From CAIWHR01 sp963813415 (GTDB taxonomy: Bacteria; Pseudomonadota; Gammaproteobacteria; Burkholderiales; Casimicrobiaceae): a stretch of 64,000 nucleotides of DNA. The stretch spans positions 1 to 64,000 of the forward strand of contig CAWEYW010000014.1 in the NCBI GenBank assembly GCA_963813415.1, written 5' to 3'. Of this stretch, positions 36,871 to 45,936 are shown one piece after another. The position numbers and the translations under genes are program-made. The first letter of the stretch is position 1. Each line of letters opens with the position of its first letter. The notes under the pieces were generated by a model, which was not told the DNA's origin, did no database searches, and saw only the letters and a list, made by a program, of their open reading frames with translations.

Positions 36871-39144
36871 TCAGGCCACCGGTTCCGCCTGCTCGGGCGT
36901 CTTCGCCTCGTCGAACTCGAGCTTGACCTTGTCGTCCGCGTCGATGTCGATCGTGACGTGGCCGCCGTTGATCAGGCGTCCGAACAGAAGCTCGTCCGCG
37001 AGCGCCTTGCGGATGGTGTCCTGGATGAGTCGCGCCATCGGCCGCGCACCCATCTGCGGATCGAAGCCCTTGCGCCCCAGGAACTCCTTGAGCGCAGCCG
37101 TGAACGAGATCTCCACCTTCTTCTCGTGCAGCTGGCCCTCGAGCTCGAGCAGGAACTTGTCGACGACCTGCAGGATGACGTCGTGATTGAGCGAGGCAAA
37201 GGAGATCGTCGCGTCCAGCCGGTTGCGAAACTCCGGCGTGAACATCCGCTTGATCTCGGCCATCTCGTCGCCGACCTGCTTCGCCGCGGTGAAGCCGATG
37301 AGGCCCTTCGCCAGCGTCTCCGCTCCCGCGTTCGTGGTCATGATGATCGTCACGTTGCGGAAATCCGCCTTGCGCCCGTTGTTGTCCGTGAGCGTCCCGT
37401 GGTCCATCACCTGCAGGAGGATGTTGAAGATGTCGGGATGCGCCTTCTCGATCTCGTCGAGCAGCAGCACGCTGTACGGATGCTTGGTCACGGCCTCCGT
37501 GAGCTGCCCGCCCTGATCGAAGCCGACGTACCCCGGGGGTGCGCCGATCAGGCGCGACACGGCATGCCGCTCCATGTATTCGGACATGTCGAAGCGGATG
37601 AGCTCGACGCCAAGACAGTACGCGAGCTGGCGCGCCACTTCCGTCTTGCCGACACCCGTCGGGCCGCTGAACAGGAAGTTGCCGATCGGCTTGCGCGGAT
37701 TGCCCAGCCCCGAACGCGCCATGCGAATGGCCGCCACGAGCGCGTCGATCGCCTTGTCCTGGCCGAAGACGACGTTCTTGAGATCGCGATCGAGCGTCTT
37801 GAGCGCGTTGCGATCGTCCGACGACACGTTCTTCGCGGGGATGCGCGCGATCTTGGCGACGATCTCCTCGATCTCGCTCTTGTTGATCACCTTCTTCTGC
37901 CGCGACTTCGGCAGGATCTTCTGCGCGGCGCCGGCCTCGTCGATGACGTCGATGGCCTTGTCCGGCAGATGGCGATCATTGATGAATCGGGCCGCGAGCT
38001 CGGCCGCCGTCGTCAGCGCCGCCGGCGCGTATTTCACGCCGTGGTGCTGCTCGAAGCGCGACTTGAGGCCCTTGAGGATCTCGATCGTTTCCGCGACGGA
38101 CGGCTCGGGCACGTCGATCTTCTGGAACCGGCGCGAGAGTGCATGATCCTTCTCGAAGATCTGCCGATACTCGGTGTAGGTGGTCGCGCCGATGCACTTC
38201 ATTGCACCGGTCGAGAGCGCCGGCTTCAACAGGTTCGAAGCGTCGAGGGTGCCGCCCGATGCCGCGCCGGCACCGATGATCGTGTGGATCTCATCGATGA
38301 ACAGGATCGACTTCGGATTCTCGGCGAGCTGCTTCAGCACGGCCTTCAGGCGCTGCTCGAAATCGCCGCGGTACTTCGTGCCGGCAAGCAGCGCGCCCAT
38401 GTCGAGCGAGTAGACCTGGTAGTCCTTGAGGAGGTCCGGCACCTCGGCATCGTTGATGCGGCGCGCCAGGCCCTCGGCGATCGCGGTCTTGCCTACGCCG
38501 GCCTCACCGACCAGCAGCGGGTTGTTCTTGCGCCGGCGGCACAGGACCTGGATGACGCGCTCGAGCTCGACCTCGCGCCCGATGAGCGGGTCGGTCTTGC
38601 CCTGCTTGGCCATCTGGTTGAGGTTGACGGTGTACGCGTCGAGTGCGCCCTGCCCCTGCTCGCCGCCATCCGCATCTTCCTTGGCTTCGCCCTTCTCCTG
38701 CTTCTGCTGCGGGTTCTTGGTGATGCCGTGCGCAATGTAGTTCACAACGTCCAGCCGGGTGACGCCGCGCTGGTTGAGGAAATACACGGCGTGCGATTCC
38801 TTCTCGCCGAAGATCGCCACGAGCACGTTCGCACCCGTCACTTCCTTCTTGCCGGAAGACTGGACGTGGAGGATCGCCCGCTGGATCACCCGCTGGAAGC
38901 CCTGCGTGGGCTGGGTGTCGGCGTCGGCGTGCGCGGAGAGCCGCGGCGTGTGCTCGTTGATGAAATCGGTCAGGACCCCGCGCAATTCCTCGAGGTCCAC
39001 GCCGCAGGCCTTCATGACCTCGGCGGCGGACGGGTTGTCCAGCATCGCGAGCAACAGGTGCTCGACGGTGATGAATTCGTGCTGCTTCTGCCGGGCTTCG
39101 ACAAAAGCCATGTGAAGGGATACTTCCAGTTCCTGCGCGATCAT
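36871..39144 (-). CDS. clpA: ATP-dependent Clp protease ATP-binding subunit ClpA
   Basis: AAA+ unfoldase that feeds substrates to ClpP. 757 residues. N-domain (MIAQELEVSLHMAFVEAR), then two ATPase modules with Walker A motifs GEAGVGKTAIAEGL and GPTGVGKTEVARQL. The IGF/L-type loop for ClpP docking (KGLIGFTAA) is present. Lies 76 bp downstream of clpS, its adaptor. Confidence 0.97.
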   Translation of the reverse strand: MIAQELEVSLHMAFVEARQKQHEFITVEHLLLAMLDNPSAAEVMKACGVDLEELRGVLTDFINEHTPRLSAHADADTQPTQGFQRVIQRAILHVQSSGKKEVTGANVLVAIFGEKESHAVYFLNQRGVTRLDVVNYIAHGITKNPQQKQEKGEAKEDADGGEQGQGALDAYTVNLNQMAKQGKTDPLIGREVELERVIQVLCRRRKNNPLLVGEAGVGKTAIAEGLARRINDAEVPDLLKDYQVYSLDMGALLAGTKYRGDFEQRLKAVLKQLAENPKSILFIDEIHTIIGAGAASGGTLDASNLLKPALSTGAMKCIGATTYTEYRQIFEKDHALSRRFQKIDVPEPSVAETIEILKGLKSRFEQHHGVKYAPAALTTAAELAARFINDRHLPDKAIDVIDEAGAAQKILPKSRQKKVINKSEIEEIVAKIARIPAKNVSSDDRNALKTLDRDLKNVVFGQDKAIDALVAAIRMARSGLGNPRKPIGNFLFSGPTGVGKTEVARQLAYCLGVELIRFDMSEYMERHAVSRLIGAPPGYVGFDQGGQLTEAVTKHPYSVLLLDEIEKAHPDIFNILLQVMDHGTLTDNNGRKADFRNVTIIMTTNAGAETLAKGLIGFTAAKQVGDEMAEIKRMFTPEFRNRLDATISFASLNHDVILQVVDKFLLELEGQLHEKKVEISFTAALKEFLGRKGFDPQMGARPMARLIQDTIRKALADELLFGRLINGGHVTIDIDADDKVKLEFDEAKTPEQAEPVA

Positions 39145-39220
39145 ATGACTTGCCTCTCATGCCGTCTGCTTTGCCCGCGTATGCCGTCGGAGCCGCCGCG
39201 GGCAACTGCGGCCATGACGT

Positions 39221-39529
39221 TCAAGTCTCCTCCATCGTGCACTGCAACGGGTGCTGGTGCTTGCGCGCGATGTCGATCACCTGGTCGACTTTCGCCGCGG
39301 CCACCTCCCGGATGTACGTACCGCATACGCCCATGCCTTCCCGATGCACCTGCAACATCACCTGTGTAGCCTTTTCCCGACTCATGGCAAAAACAGTCTG
39401 CAGCACGATCACCACAAAGTCCATCGGCGTGTAATCGTCGTTGAGCAGCAGCACCTTGTAGAGCGGCGGCGGCTTGAGCCGGGTTTTCTCGGCCTCGAGA
39501 AGTCCGCCGTCCTGCTGCTGGTTGGCCAT
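39221..39529 (-). CDS. clpS: ATP-dependent Clp protease adaptor ClpS
   Basis: Binds N-degron substrates and the ClpA N-domain. Start at ATG 39529 (MANQQQDGGLLEAEKTR). 102 residues. Core motifs: YKVLLLNDDYTPMDFVV and MLQVHREGMGVCGTY. Pairs with clpA downstream; divergent from the cold-shock gene. Confidence 0.96.
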   Translation of the reverse strand: MANQQQDGGLLEAEKTRLKPPPLYKVLLLNDDYTPMDFVVIVLQTVFAMSREKATQVMLQVHREGMGVCGTYIREVAAAKVDQVIDIARKHQHPLQCTMEET

Positions 39530-39619
39530 CGTCCACTGGAAGGAAAGGGCTGGGGAATACCCTATGTTTGATGATTGCAACACATTTTTCAAGGGGAACG
39601 CCATTCGCCGGCGGCGTTC

Positions 39620-39649
39620 TTGACGCCGGCCGGACGGTACGCGTACAAA
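39620..39649 (+). promoter_or_regulatory. Putative promoter of the cold-shock gene
   Basis: -35 TTGACG (39620-39625) and -10 TACAAA (39644-39649), 18 bp spacer. This predicts a leader of about 120 nt before the ATG, a length typical of cold-shock mRNAs. Confidence 0.4.
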
Positions 39650-39776
39650 AAGCGCTGTTTGGCTGCTGAGTGTCTGCTGTGCCGGTTCGCCCGGGCCTCG
39701 CCGCTCCCAACCTGCCGTCGGTCGCACCTTTGGCCAAACACCGACATTCCCGATCAATCTTCAAGGAAGTAGCACT

Positions 39777-39980
39777 ATGGCAACCGGAACCGTCAAGTGG
39801 TTCAACGATGCGAAGGGCTATGGGTTCATTACGCCGGATGACGGCGGCGAGGACCTGTTCGCGCATTTCTCGGCCATCAACATGCAGGGCTTCAAGAGTC
39901 TGAAGGAAGGCCAGAAGGTCAGCTTCGAAGTCACTCAAGGTCCGAAAGGCAAGCAGGCGTCGAATATCCAGGCCGCCTGA
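39777..39980 (+). CDS. Cold-shock domain protein (CspA family)
   Basis: 67 residues: MATGTVKWFNDAKGYGFITP with RNP1 (KGYGFI) and RNP2 (DLFAHF). Single-strand nucleic acid chaperone. Strong AAGGAAG ribosome binding site. Located between clpS and icd, as in many Betaproteobacteria. Which paralogue it is cannot be told. Confidence 0.97.
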   Translation: MATGTVKWFNDAKGYGFITPDDGGEDLFAHFSAINMQGFKSLKEGQKVSFEVTQGPKGKQASNIQAA

Positions 39981-40010
39981 CCGCCCGCCCCGCTGCATTC
40001 CTGCATCAAC

Positions 40011-40041
40011 CGTCGCGCGCGCCCTACCGGTGCGCGCGACG
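40011..40041 (+). terminator. Possible hairpin after the cold-shock gene
   Basis: 10-bp perfect stem CGTCGCGCGC / GCGCGCGACG with 11-nt loop, 31 bp past the csp stop. No T-run follows, so it may be only a 3' hairpin. Confidence 0.35.
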
Positions 40042-40156
40042 GCGCGTTCAGCCCGCCGCCGCATCGCCGCCCTCCTGGGCGCGATTGTCGCAGCCGGAGC
40101 ACGGTCGTCCGGAAAACCCCGCCGGTGGCATGTGGCCCACATGGGGACGCAACAAG

Positions 40157-40183
40157 CAAAAAGAAAGCCCGCACGAAGCGGGC
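40157..40183 (-). terminator. Intrinsic terminator of icd
   Basis: 6-bp stem GCCCGC/GCGGGC with a 5-nt loop, followed on the minus strand by TTTCTTTTT. Lies 54 bp past the icd stop. Confidence 0.8.
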
Positions 40184-40236
40184 CCTATTCCGGAAGCCGG
40201 GGACGCTGGACAAATGCCGGCGTCCCCGCGCTTCAG

Positions 40237-41496
40237 TTACATCCGTTCGATCATCGCCTGCCCGAAGCCCGAGCACGACACCTGCCGCGCGCCCTGCATG
40301 AGCCGCGCGAAATCGTAGGTGACGACCTTGTCCGCGATCGCCTTCTCCAGGCTGGACACGATGAGCGCCGCCGCCTCGCGCCAGCCCATGTGCACCAGCA
40401 TCATCTCCGCCGAGAGTATTTCGGAGCCGGGATTGACGTAGTCCTTGCCGGCATATTTCGGCGCCGTGCCGTGCGTTGCCTCGAACATCGCGACCGAATC
40501 CGACATGTTCGCCCCGGGAGCGATGCCGATGCCGCCAACCTGTGCCGCGAGCGCGTCCGAAATGTAATCGCCGTTCAGATTGAGCGTGGCGATCACGTCG
40601 TACTCGGCCGGGCGGAGCAGGATCTGCTGCAGGAAAGCGTCGGTGATGACGTCCTTGACGATGATCTCGCGGCCGGTGCGCGGATTGCGGAATGCGCACC
40701 ACGGGCCGCCGTCGACCGGCGTGGCGCCGAACTCGCGTTGGGCCAGCGCGTAGCCCCAGTCGCGGAAGGCGCCCTCGGTGAACTTCTGGATGTTGCCCTT
40801 GTGCACCAGCGTGACCGAGCGGCGGTCGTTGTCGATCGCGTATTGCAGCGCCTTGCGCACCAGCCGCTCGGTGCCTTCGCGGGAAACGGGCTTGATGCCG
40901 ATGCCGGAGGTCGCCGGGAACCGGATCTTCTTCACACCCATTTCGTTGATCAGGAAATCGATGACCTTGCGCGCGCCTTCCGACTCCGCCGGCCACTCGA
41001 TGCCGACGTAGATGTCTTCGGCATTCTCGCGGAAGATGACCATGTCGATCTTCTCGGGCTCCTTGACCGGCGACGGTACGCCCGTGAACCACCGAACGGG
41101 CCGCAGGCACACGTACAGGTCGAGCTGCTGGCGCAGCGCCACGTTGAGCGACCGGATGCCGCCGCCGATCGGCGTGGTCAGCGGACCCTTGATGGAGACC
41201 ACATAGTCGCGCAGGATGGCGAGCGTTTCATCGGGGAGCCACACGTCGGGGCCGTACACCCGGGTGGACTTCTCGCCGGCATAGATCTCCATCCAGTGGA
41301 TCTTCCGCTTGCCGCCGTACGCCTTGGCCACCGCCGCGTCGACGACCTTGATCATCACCGGGGTGATGTCGACCCCGGTGCCGTCGCCCTCGATGTACGG
41401 GATGATCGGCTGATCGGGGACCACGAGGCTAAAATCCGGTTTGACGGTGATCTTCTGACCGCCGGCGGGGACCTTGACGTGCTGATAACTGGGCAT
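40237..41496 (-). CDS. icd: Isocitrate dehydrogenase, NADP-type
   Basis: TCA-cycle enzyme; it competes with AceA for isocitrate. Start at ATG 41496 (MPSYQHVKVPAGGQKI) with AAGGAGA site. 419 residues. E. coli-type features: IHWMEIYAGEKSTRVYG, GPLTTPIGGGIRSLNV (with the regulatory Ser) and DLYVCLRPVRWFTGVPSPV. No phosphorylating kinase/phosphatase gene is seen nearby. Confidence 0.97.
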   Translation of the reverse strand: MPSYQHVKVPAGGQKITVKPDFSLVVPDQPIIPYIEGDGTGVDITPVMIKVVDAAVAKAYGGKRKIHWMEIYAGEKSTRVYGPDVWLPDETLAILRDYVVSIKGPLTTPIGGGIRSLNVALRQQLDLYVCLRPVRWFTGVPSPVKEPEKIDMVIFRENAEDIYVGIEWPAESEGARKVIDFLINEMGVKKIRFPATSGIGIKPVSREGTERLVRKALQYAIDNDRRSVTLVHKGNIQKFTEGAFRDWGYALAQREFGATPVDGGPWCAFRNPRTGREIIVKDVITDAFLQQILLRPAEYDVIATLNLNGDYISDALAAQVGGIGIAPGANMSDSVAMFEATHGTAPKYAGKDYVNPGSEILSAEMMLVHMGWREAAALIVSSLEKAIADKVVTYDFARLMQGARQVSCSGFGQAMIERM

Positions 41497-41597
41497 GAAA
41501 TCTCCTTCGAAGCTGCTGGAAGCGGGCCGGGCCGGTCGAGGCAGGCGGCGCGCGCAATAGGGCGGGACTGAAAAACCGCTAATTATCCCTTTTTCCG

Positions 41598-42215
41598 TTG
41601 AAGATCGCCACGACGCCGGCCGCGGCTCGCGGTCGCGGCCGGCGCGATCCGATCCGGGGCGGCTCACTCATCCTGCTCAACAAACCGTGGGGCGTGCTCT
41701 GCCAGTTCTCGCGCAGCCCGGGGCGCAGGACGCTGGCCGATTACGTGCCCGTGCCGGACGTATACCCCGCCGGGCGGCTCGACGCCGACAGCGAGGGGCT
41801 CGTGCTGCTCACGGCGGACGGCAAGCTTCAGGCGCTGATCACGCAACCGCGGCACAAGTGGCGCAAAACCTACTGGGTGCAGGTGGAAGGCACACCCGAC
41901 GACGCAGCACTGCAAAGTCTGCGCGCCGGGCTGCGACTCAACGACGGACCGACGCTTCCCGCGCAGGTGCGCATCATCCCGGAACCCGCCGCACTCTGGC
42001 CGCGCGATCCGCCCATCCGCGTCCGCCGGCTCATCCCCACGAGCTGGCTCGAAATCACCCTGCAGGAAGGCCGCAATCGCCAGGTACGCAGGATGACCGC
42101 AGCCGTTGGCTTGCCGACACTGCGCCTGGTGCGACACCGCATCGGTCCCTACACGCTCGCGGGCCTGCTCCCGGGGCAGTGGCGCGCCGTGGACGTCCGG
42201 GAGCCCATGCTATGA
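41598..42215 (+). CDS. rluE: 23S rRNA pseudouridine synthase (RluE/RsuA family)
   Basis: 205 residues, beginning at a TTG (no ATG in frame nearby). Core motifs: ILLNKPWGVLCQFS, the catalytic Asp in GRLDADSEGLVLLT, and EGRNRQVRRMTAAVGLPTLR. It lacks the N-terminal S4 domain of RsuA/RluB, as RluE does. Divergent from icd. RluE versus other members rests on length and domain content. Confidence 0.8.
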   Translation: MKIATTPAAARGRGRRDPIRGGSLILLNKPWGVLCQFSRSPGRRTLADYVPVPDVYPAGRLDADSEGLVLLTADGKLQALITQPRHKWRKTYWVQVEGTPDDAALQSLRAGLRLNDGPTLPAQVRIIPEPAALWPRDPPIRVRRLIPTSWLEITLQEGRNRQVRRMTAAVGLPTLRLVRHRIGPYTLAGLLPGQWRAVDVREPML

Positions 42216-42345
42216 TCGCCGGCCACCCGATGTCGCCGCTCTCCTCCGCACGACCGTGGTCGTCCGGCGCGCCCCGCGCCCACCGGAACCGCCGGCCGCC
42301 AATCCCGCCGGCAATGCTCCGCGGTCCCCTTCCCCGCCCATCTCC

Positions 42346-43728
42346 ATGATTCGTCGTCTTCTTGCACGCCTGTTACCCGGGAGCGGAACGCGCAGCGCCA
42401 AGGCCAAGGTTTACGGGCCGGGCGAGCATCCCATTCGCCGCGACCAGCTGTCCGCCGGCGCGCAGCAAGTCACCGCCCGGCTGCAGGAGGCAGGCTTCAA
42501 CGCCTATGTGGTGGGTGGCGCGGTGCGGGACCTGCTGCTCGGCATCGAGCCCAAGGACTTCGACATCGCCACCAACGCGCATCCCGAGCAGGTGAAGCCG
42601 CTGTTCCGGCGCGCGTTCCTCATCGGCCGCCGCTTCCGGCTCGTGCACGTGCATGTCGGCGGCGAGACCATCGAGGTCTCCACCTTCCGGGCGGCGCAGA
42701 CCGGCGACGATGCCACCGACGAGCACGGCCGGTTGCTTTCCGACAATGTGTACGGCTCGCACGCCGAGGACGCCGTCCGGCGCGATTTCACGATCAACGC
42801 GCTCTACTTCGATCCGTCCAGCGAGGAGGTATGGGACTTCGTGGACGGCGTCGCGGACATCCGCAAGCGGCGCTTGCGCCTCATCGGTGCGCCGACGACG
42901 CGATTCCGGGAAGATCCGGTGCGCATGCTCCGCGCGGTACGCCTGGCGGCGAAGCTCGGCGTCGCGATCGACCCCAAGACTGCAGCACCGATCACCCGGC
43001 TTGCGCCCCTCGTCCAGAACGTGCCGCCGGCGCGCCTGTTCGACGAGATCCAGAAGCTCCTCCTCTCCGGACATGCGGTGGAGACGGTGAAGAGCCTGCG
43101 CGCGCACGGACTGTCGCACGGGCTGCTGCCGCTGCTCGACATGATCCTCGAGCAGCCGCTCGGACAGCGGTTCATCGAGCTCGCGCTCGCCAACACGGAC
43201 GAACGGGTGCGCGAAGACCGTCCGGTCTCGCCCGCGTTCATGTTCGCCACGCTGCTCTGGCACGAAGTGCTGGCCACCTGGACCGCTGCCCAGACCCGCG
43301 GTGATCGCCCGATGCCGGCGCTGTTCGAGGCGATGGACCAGGTGCTCGAGCGGCAGGCGAAGCAGCTCGCGATCCCGCGCCGCTTCGAAGCGGCGATCAA
43401 GGAAATCTGGTCCCTGCAGCCCCGGTTCGAGCAGCGCGCAGGCCAGCGTCCCTTCCGCCTGCTCGAGCATCCCCGGTATCGCGCCGCATGGGATTTCCTC
43501 GACCTGCGCTGCCAGAGCGGCGAGCTGCAGGGCCCGCTCGCCGACCTTGCGCAGTGGTGGGACCGCTTCGCCAATGCCGGACACGCGGAGCGCGAGGCGA
43601 TGCTGAAACCCGACGAGGCCCCGCGCCGCAAACGACGCTCGCGCGGCCGCGGGCGCAAGCAGCGCGAAGCAGGAGAAACGGGCGCGCTCCCCGAGAGCGG
43701 CGTGGATGGCCCGCCGACCGACGCCTGA
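42346..43728 (+). CDS. pcnB: Poly(A) polymerase I
   Basis: Adds 3' poly(A) tails, promoting RNA decay. Start at ATG 42346 (MIRRLLARLLPGSG); longer reading upstream overlaps rluE. 460 residues. Nucleotidyltransferase core GGAVRDLLLGIEPKDFDIAT and RRFRLVHVH; RNA-binding domains follow; a very basic tail (RRKRRSRGRGRKQRE) fits PcnB rather than a CCA-adding enzyme. First gene of the pcnB-folK-kinase-panC run. Confidence 0.94.
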   Translation: MIRRLLARLLPGSGTRSAKAKVYGPGEHPIRRDQLSAGAQQVTARLQEAGFNAYVVGGAVRDLLLGIEPKDFDIATNAHPEQVKPLFRRAFLIGRRFRLVHVHVGGETIEVSTFRAAQTGDDATDEHGRLLSDNVYGSHAEDAVRRDFTINALYFDPSSEEVWDFVDGVADIRKRRLRLIGAPTTRFREDPVRMLRAVRLAAKLGVAIDPKTAAPITRLAPLVQNVPPARLFDEIQKLLLSGHAVETVKSLRAHGLSHGLLPLLDMILEQPLGQRFIELALANTDERVREDRPVSPAFMFATLLWHEVLATWTAAQTRGDRPMPALFEAMDQVLERQAKQLAIPRRFEAAIKEIWSLQPRFEQRAGQRPFRLLEHPRYRAAWDFLDLRCQSGELQGPLADLAQWWDRFANAGHAEREAMLKPDEAPRRKRRSRGRGRKQREAGETGALPESGVDGPPTDA

Positions 43729-44254
43729 CGCACGCGCGGCGTCGGCCAGCGCGCCCGCTACGCACCGGGTGTTCATTGGCATCGGCAGCAACCTCGCCGA
43801 TCCACGCATCCAGATCGACCGCGCATGCGCCGCGCTCGCCCGCCTGCCCGGGACCCGCTTGGTGGCGCGCTCATCGCTCTACCGCACGGCGCCGCACGGG
43901 GTGAATGCGCGCCAGCCGGACTACGTCAACGCCGTCGCCGAGATCGCCACCACGTTGGCACCGGAGGAGCTGCTGCGCGGACTGCAGCAGATCGAACGCG
44001 CGCAGCGACGCCGGCGCAGCGCGCCGAACGCGCCCCGATCGATCGATCTCGATTTGCTACTATACGGCGCGCGCCGTCGCCGCAGCCGCACGCTGCAAAT
44101 CCCGCATCCGCGTTTGCACGAGCGCGCGTTCGTGCTGAAACCGCTGCTCCAGCTGGCGCCCTCGGTGCACATTCCCGGTCTCGGCTGCGCGCGCAAGTAT
44201 CTCCTCCGCACTCGCGGCCAACGCGTGGTGCGGGAGTCCACCGAACGACGCTGA
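43706..44254 (+). CDS. folK: 2-amino-4-hydroxy-6-hydroxymethyldihydropteridine pyrophosphokinase
   Basis: Folate synthesis: HMDP + ATP to its pyrophosphate. 182 residues. Motifs FIGIGSNLADPRIQID, PDYVNAVAEI and APRSIDLDLLLYG. Overlaps pcnB by 23 bp, so translation may be coupled. The basic N-terminal extension before the first beta-strand (about 20 residues) may reflect a start further in. Confidence 0.95.
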   Translation: MARRPTPDARAASASAPATHRVFIGIGSNLADPRIQIDRACAALARLPGTRLVARSSLYRTAPHGVNARQPDYVNAVAEIATTLAPEELLRGLQQIERAQRRRRSAPNAPRSIDLDLLLYGARRRRSRTLQIPHPRLHERAFVLKPLLQLAPSVHIPGLGCARKYLLRTRGQRVVRESTERR

Positions 44255-44264
44255 ATCCCCGACG

Positions 44265-44912
44265 ATGGATCTCGAGAAGTGCCGCTATATCGTCGTTGAA
44301 GGACCGATCGGCGTGGGCAAGACGAGCCTCGCGCGGCAGCTTGCCGTGCATCTGCGGGGCGAGCCGCTGCTGGAGCGCCCCGAGGACAATCCGTTCCTGG
44401 CGCGCTTTTACGAGGACATGGAGCGTTTCGCGCTGCCGACCCAGCTCAACTTCCTGTTTCAGCGCGTGGACCAGCTGCGCGGGGTCGGCCAGTTCGACAT
44501 GTTCCGTCGCGCAACGGTATCCGACTTCCTGTTCGCCAAGGATCCGCTGTTCGCGCGTCTCAACCTGTCCGACGCCGAGTACCAGCTGTACGACAAGATG
44601 TACTCGCATCTGAAGCCGCAGACGCCCACGCCCGACCTGGTGGTCTATCTCCAGGCGCCGGTCGACGTGCTGGTGGAGCGCGTGCTGCGCCGTGGCGTGA
44701 GCTACGAGCGTCCCATCTCGGAGCATTACCTCGCCCGGCTTGCCGACGCCTACAGCCGGTTCTTCTACAGCTATGACGAAGCGCCGCTGCTGATCGTCAA
44801 CAGCGAGCGCCTCAATTTCGTGGACAATCCGGGGCACCTCGACCTGCTCCTGACGCGCATCGCATCCATGCGCGGCAGGCGCGAGTTCTTCAACCTGGGC
44901 GGCGGCGCCTGA
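44265..44912 (+). CDS. Deoxynucleoside kinase
   Basis: 215 residues, dNK/dGK family. P-loop VVEGPIGVGKTSLARQL, then LLERPEDNPFLARFYED and a lid/ERS-type region (SYERPISEHYLARLADAYSR). Phosphorylates deoxyadenosine/deoxyguanosine-type substrates; the exact specificity is not visible. Sits between folK and panC, 10 bp after folK. Confidence 0.9.
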   Translation: MDLEKCRYIVVEGPIGVGKTSLARQLAVHLRGEPLLERPEDNPFLARFYEDMERFALPTQLNFLFQRVDQLRGVGQFDMFRRATVSDFLFAKDPLFARLNLSDAEYQLYDKMYSHLKPQTPTPDLVVYLQAPVDVLVERVLRRGVSYERPISEHYLARLADAYSRFFYSYDEAPLLIVNSERLNFVDNPGHLDLLLTRIASMRGRREFFNLGGGA

Positions 44913-44942
44913 GACGCCGCCGCCACCGCGCATCGGGAAGCC

Positions 44943-45800
44943 ATGGAAATTGTCAGGACGGCGGCAGAACTCTCGGAACGCGTCAGCGGCGCGAACCGCC
45001 TCGCGTTCGTGCCCACCATGGGCAACCTGCATGCGGGACATCTCACGTTGATGGAGATCGCCCGGCGGCACGGGGACATGGTCGTCGCGAGCATCTTCGT
45101 CAACCGGCTGCAGTTCGGGCCGAACGAGGACTTCGACCGCTATCCGCGCACCTTCGAGGCGGATGTCGATGGACTCACGCGCCTCGGGGTCGACGTGCTG
45201 TTCGCCCCGCGCGAGCAGGAGATGTACCCCACGCCGCAGGTCTATCGGGTGCAGCCGCCGCCGCTCGCCGACGAGCTCGACGGCGCCTTCCGGCCGGGCT
45301 TCTTCCACGGCGTGTGCACCGTCGTGCTCAAGCTGTTCAATCTCGTGCAGCCCGACGTCGCGGTGTTCGGCAAGAAGGATCGCCAGCAACTGAAGATCGT
45401 GCGCGGCATGGTGCAGCAGTTCAACATGCCGATCCAGATCGTGCCGGTGGAGACCGTGCGCGCCGACGACGGTCTCGCGCTGTCCTCCCGCAACAACTAT
45501 CTCACGCCTGCGGAGCGCGCCGAGGCGCCGCGGCTGTACCGTACTTTGCAGGGCATCGCCGACGAGATCGCCGCCGGCCATACCGACTATGCGAACCTGG
45601 AAGTCGCGGGGCGCTCGGAGCTTGCCCGCAATGGCTGGAAAGTCGATTACGTCGCCGTCCGGCACGGCCTCGGGCTGCGCATACCGCACCCCGAAGGCTA
45701 CGATCACCCCAACCTGCTGATCGTGCTGGGTGCGGCGCAGCTCGGCAATACGCGGCTGATCGACAACGTCGACGTCATCCCGAAAGAAGGCGAAGACTAG
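44943..45800 (+). CDS. panC: Pantothenate synthetase
   Basis: Joins pantoate and beta-alanine (ATP to AMP) for coenzyme A. 285 residues. HIGH-like FVPTMGNLHAGHL, FVNRLQFGPNEDFDRYPR, the KKDRQQLKIV signature and ADDGLALSSRNNYL. In related genomes panB usually lies between the kinase and panC; here it does not. Confidence 0.97.
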   Translation: MEIVRTAAELSERVSGANRLAFVPTMGNLHAGHLTLMEIARRHGDMVVASIFVNRLQFGPNEDFDRYPRTFEADVDGLTRLGVDVLFAPREQEMYPTPQVYRVQPPPLADELDGAFRPGFFHGVCTVVLKLFNLVQPDVAVFGKKDRQQLKIVRGMVQQFNMPIQIVPVETVRADDGLALSSRNNYLTPAERAEAPRLYRTLQGIADEIAAGHTDYANLEVAGRSELARNGWKVDYVAVRHGLGLRIPHPEGYDHPNLLIVLGAAQLGNTRLIDNVDVIPKEGED

Positions 45801-45936
45801 CGCCGCTGGCCTGCTGTGCGCGGGTACTCGCCGGTCAACGCCGGCGCTGCGATCACCGGGGCTGCGGTTCCCCGGCTGTCCGGCCGCGCGGCACGAGCAC
45901 GTTGCCGGCGACCGCGAGTGCCACCCCGACCGCCGT

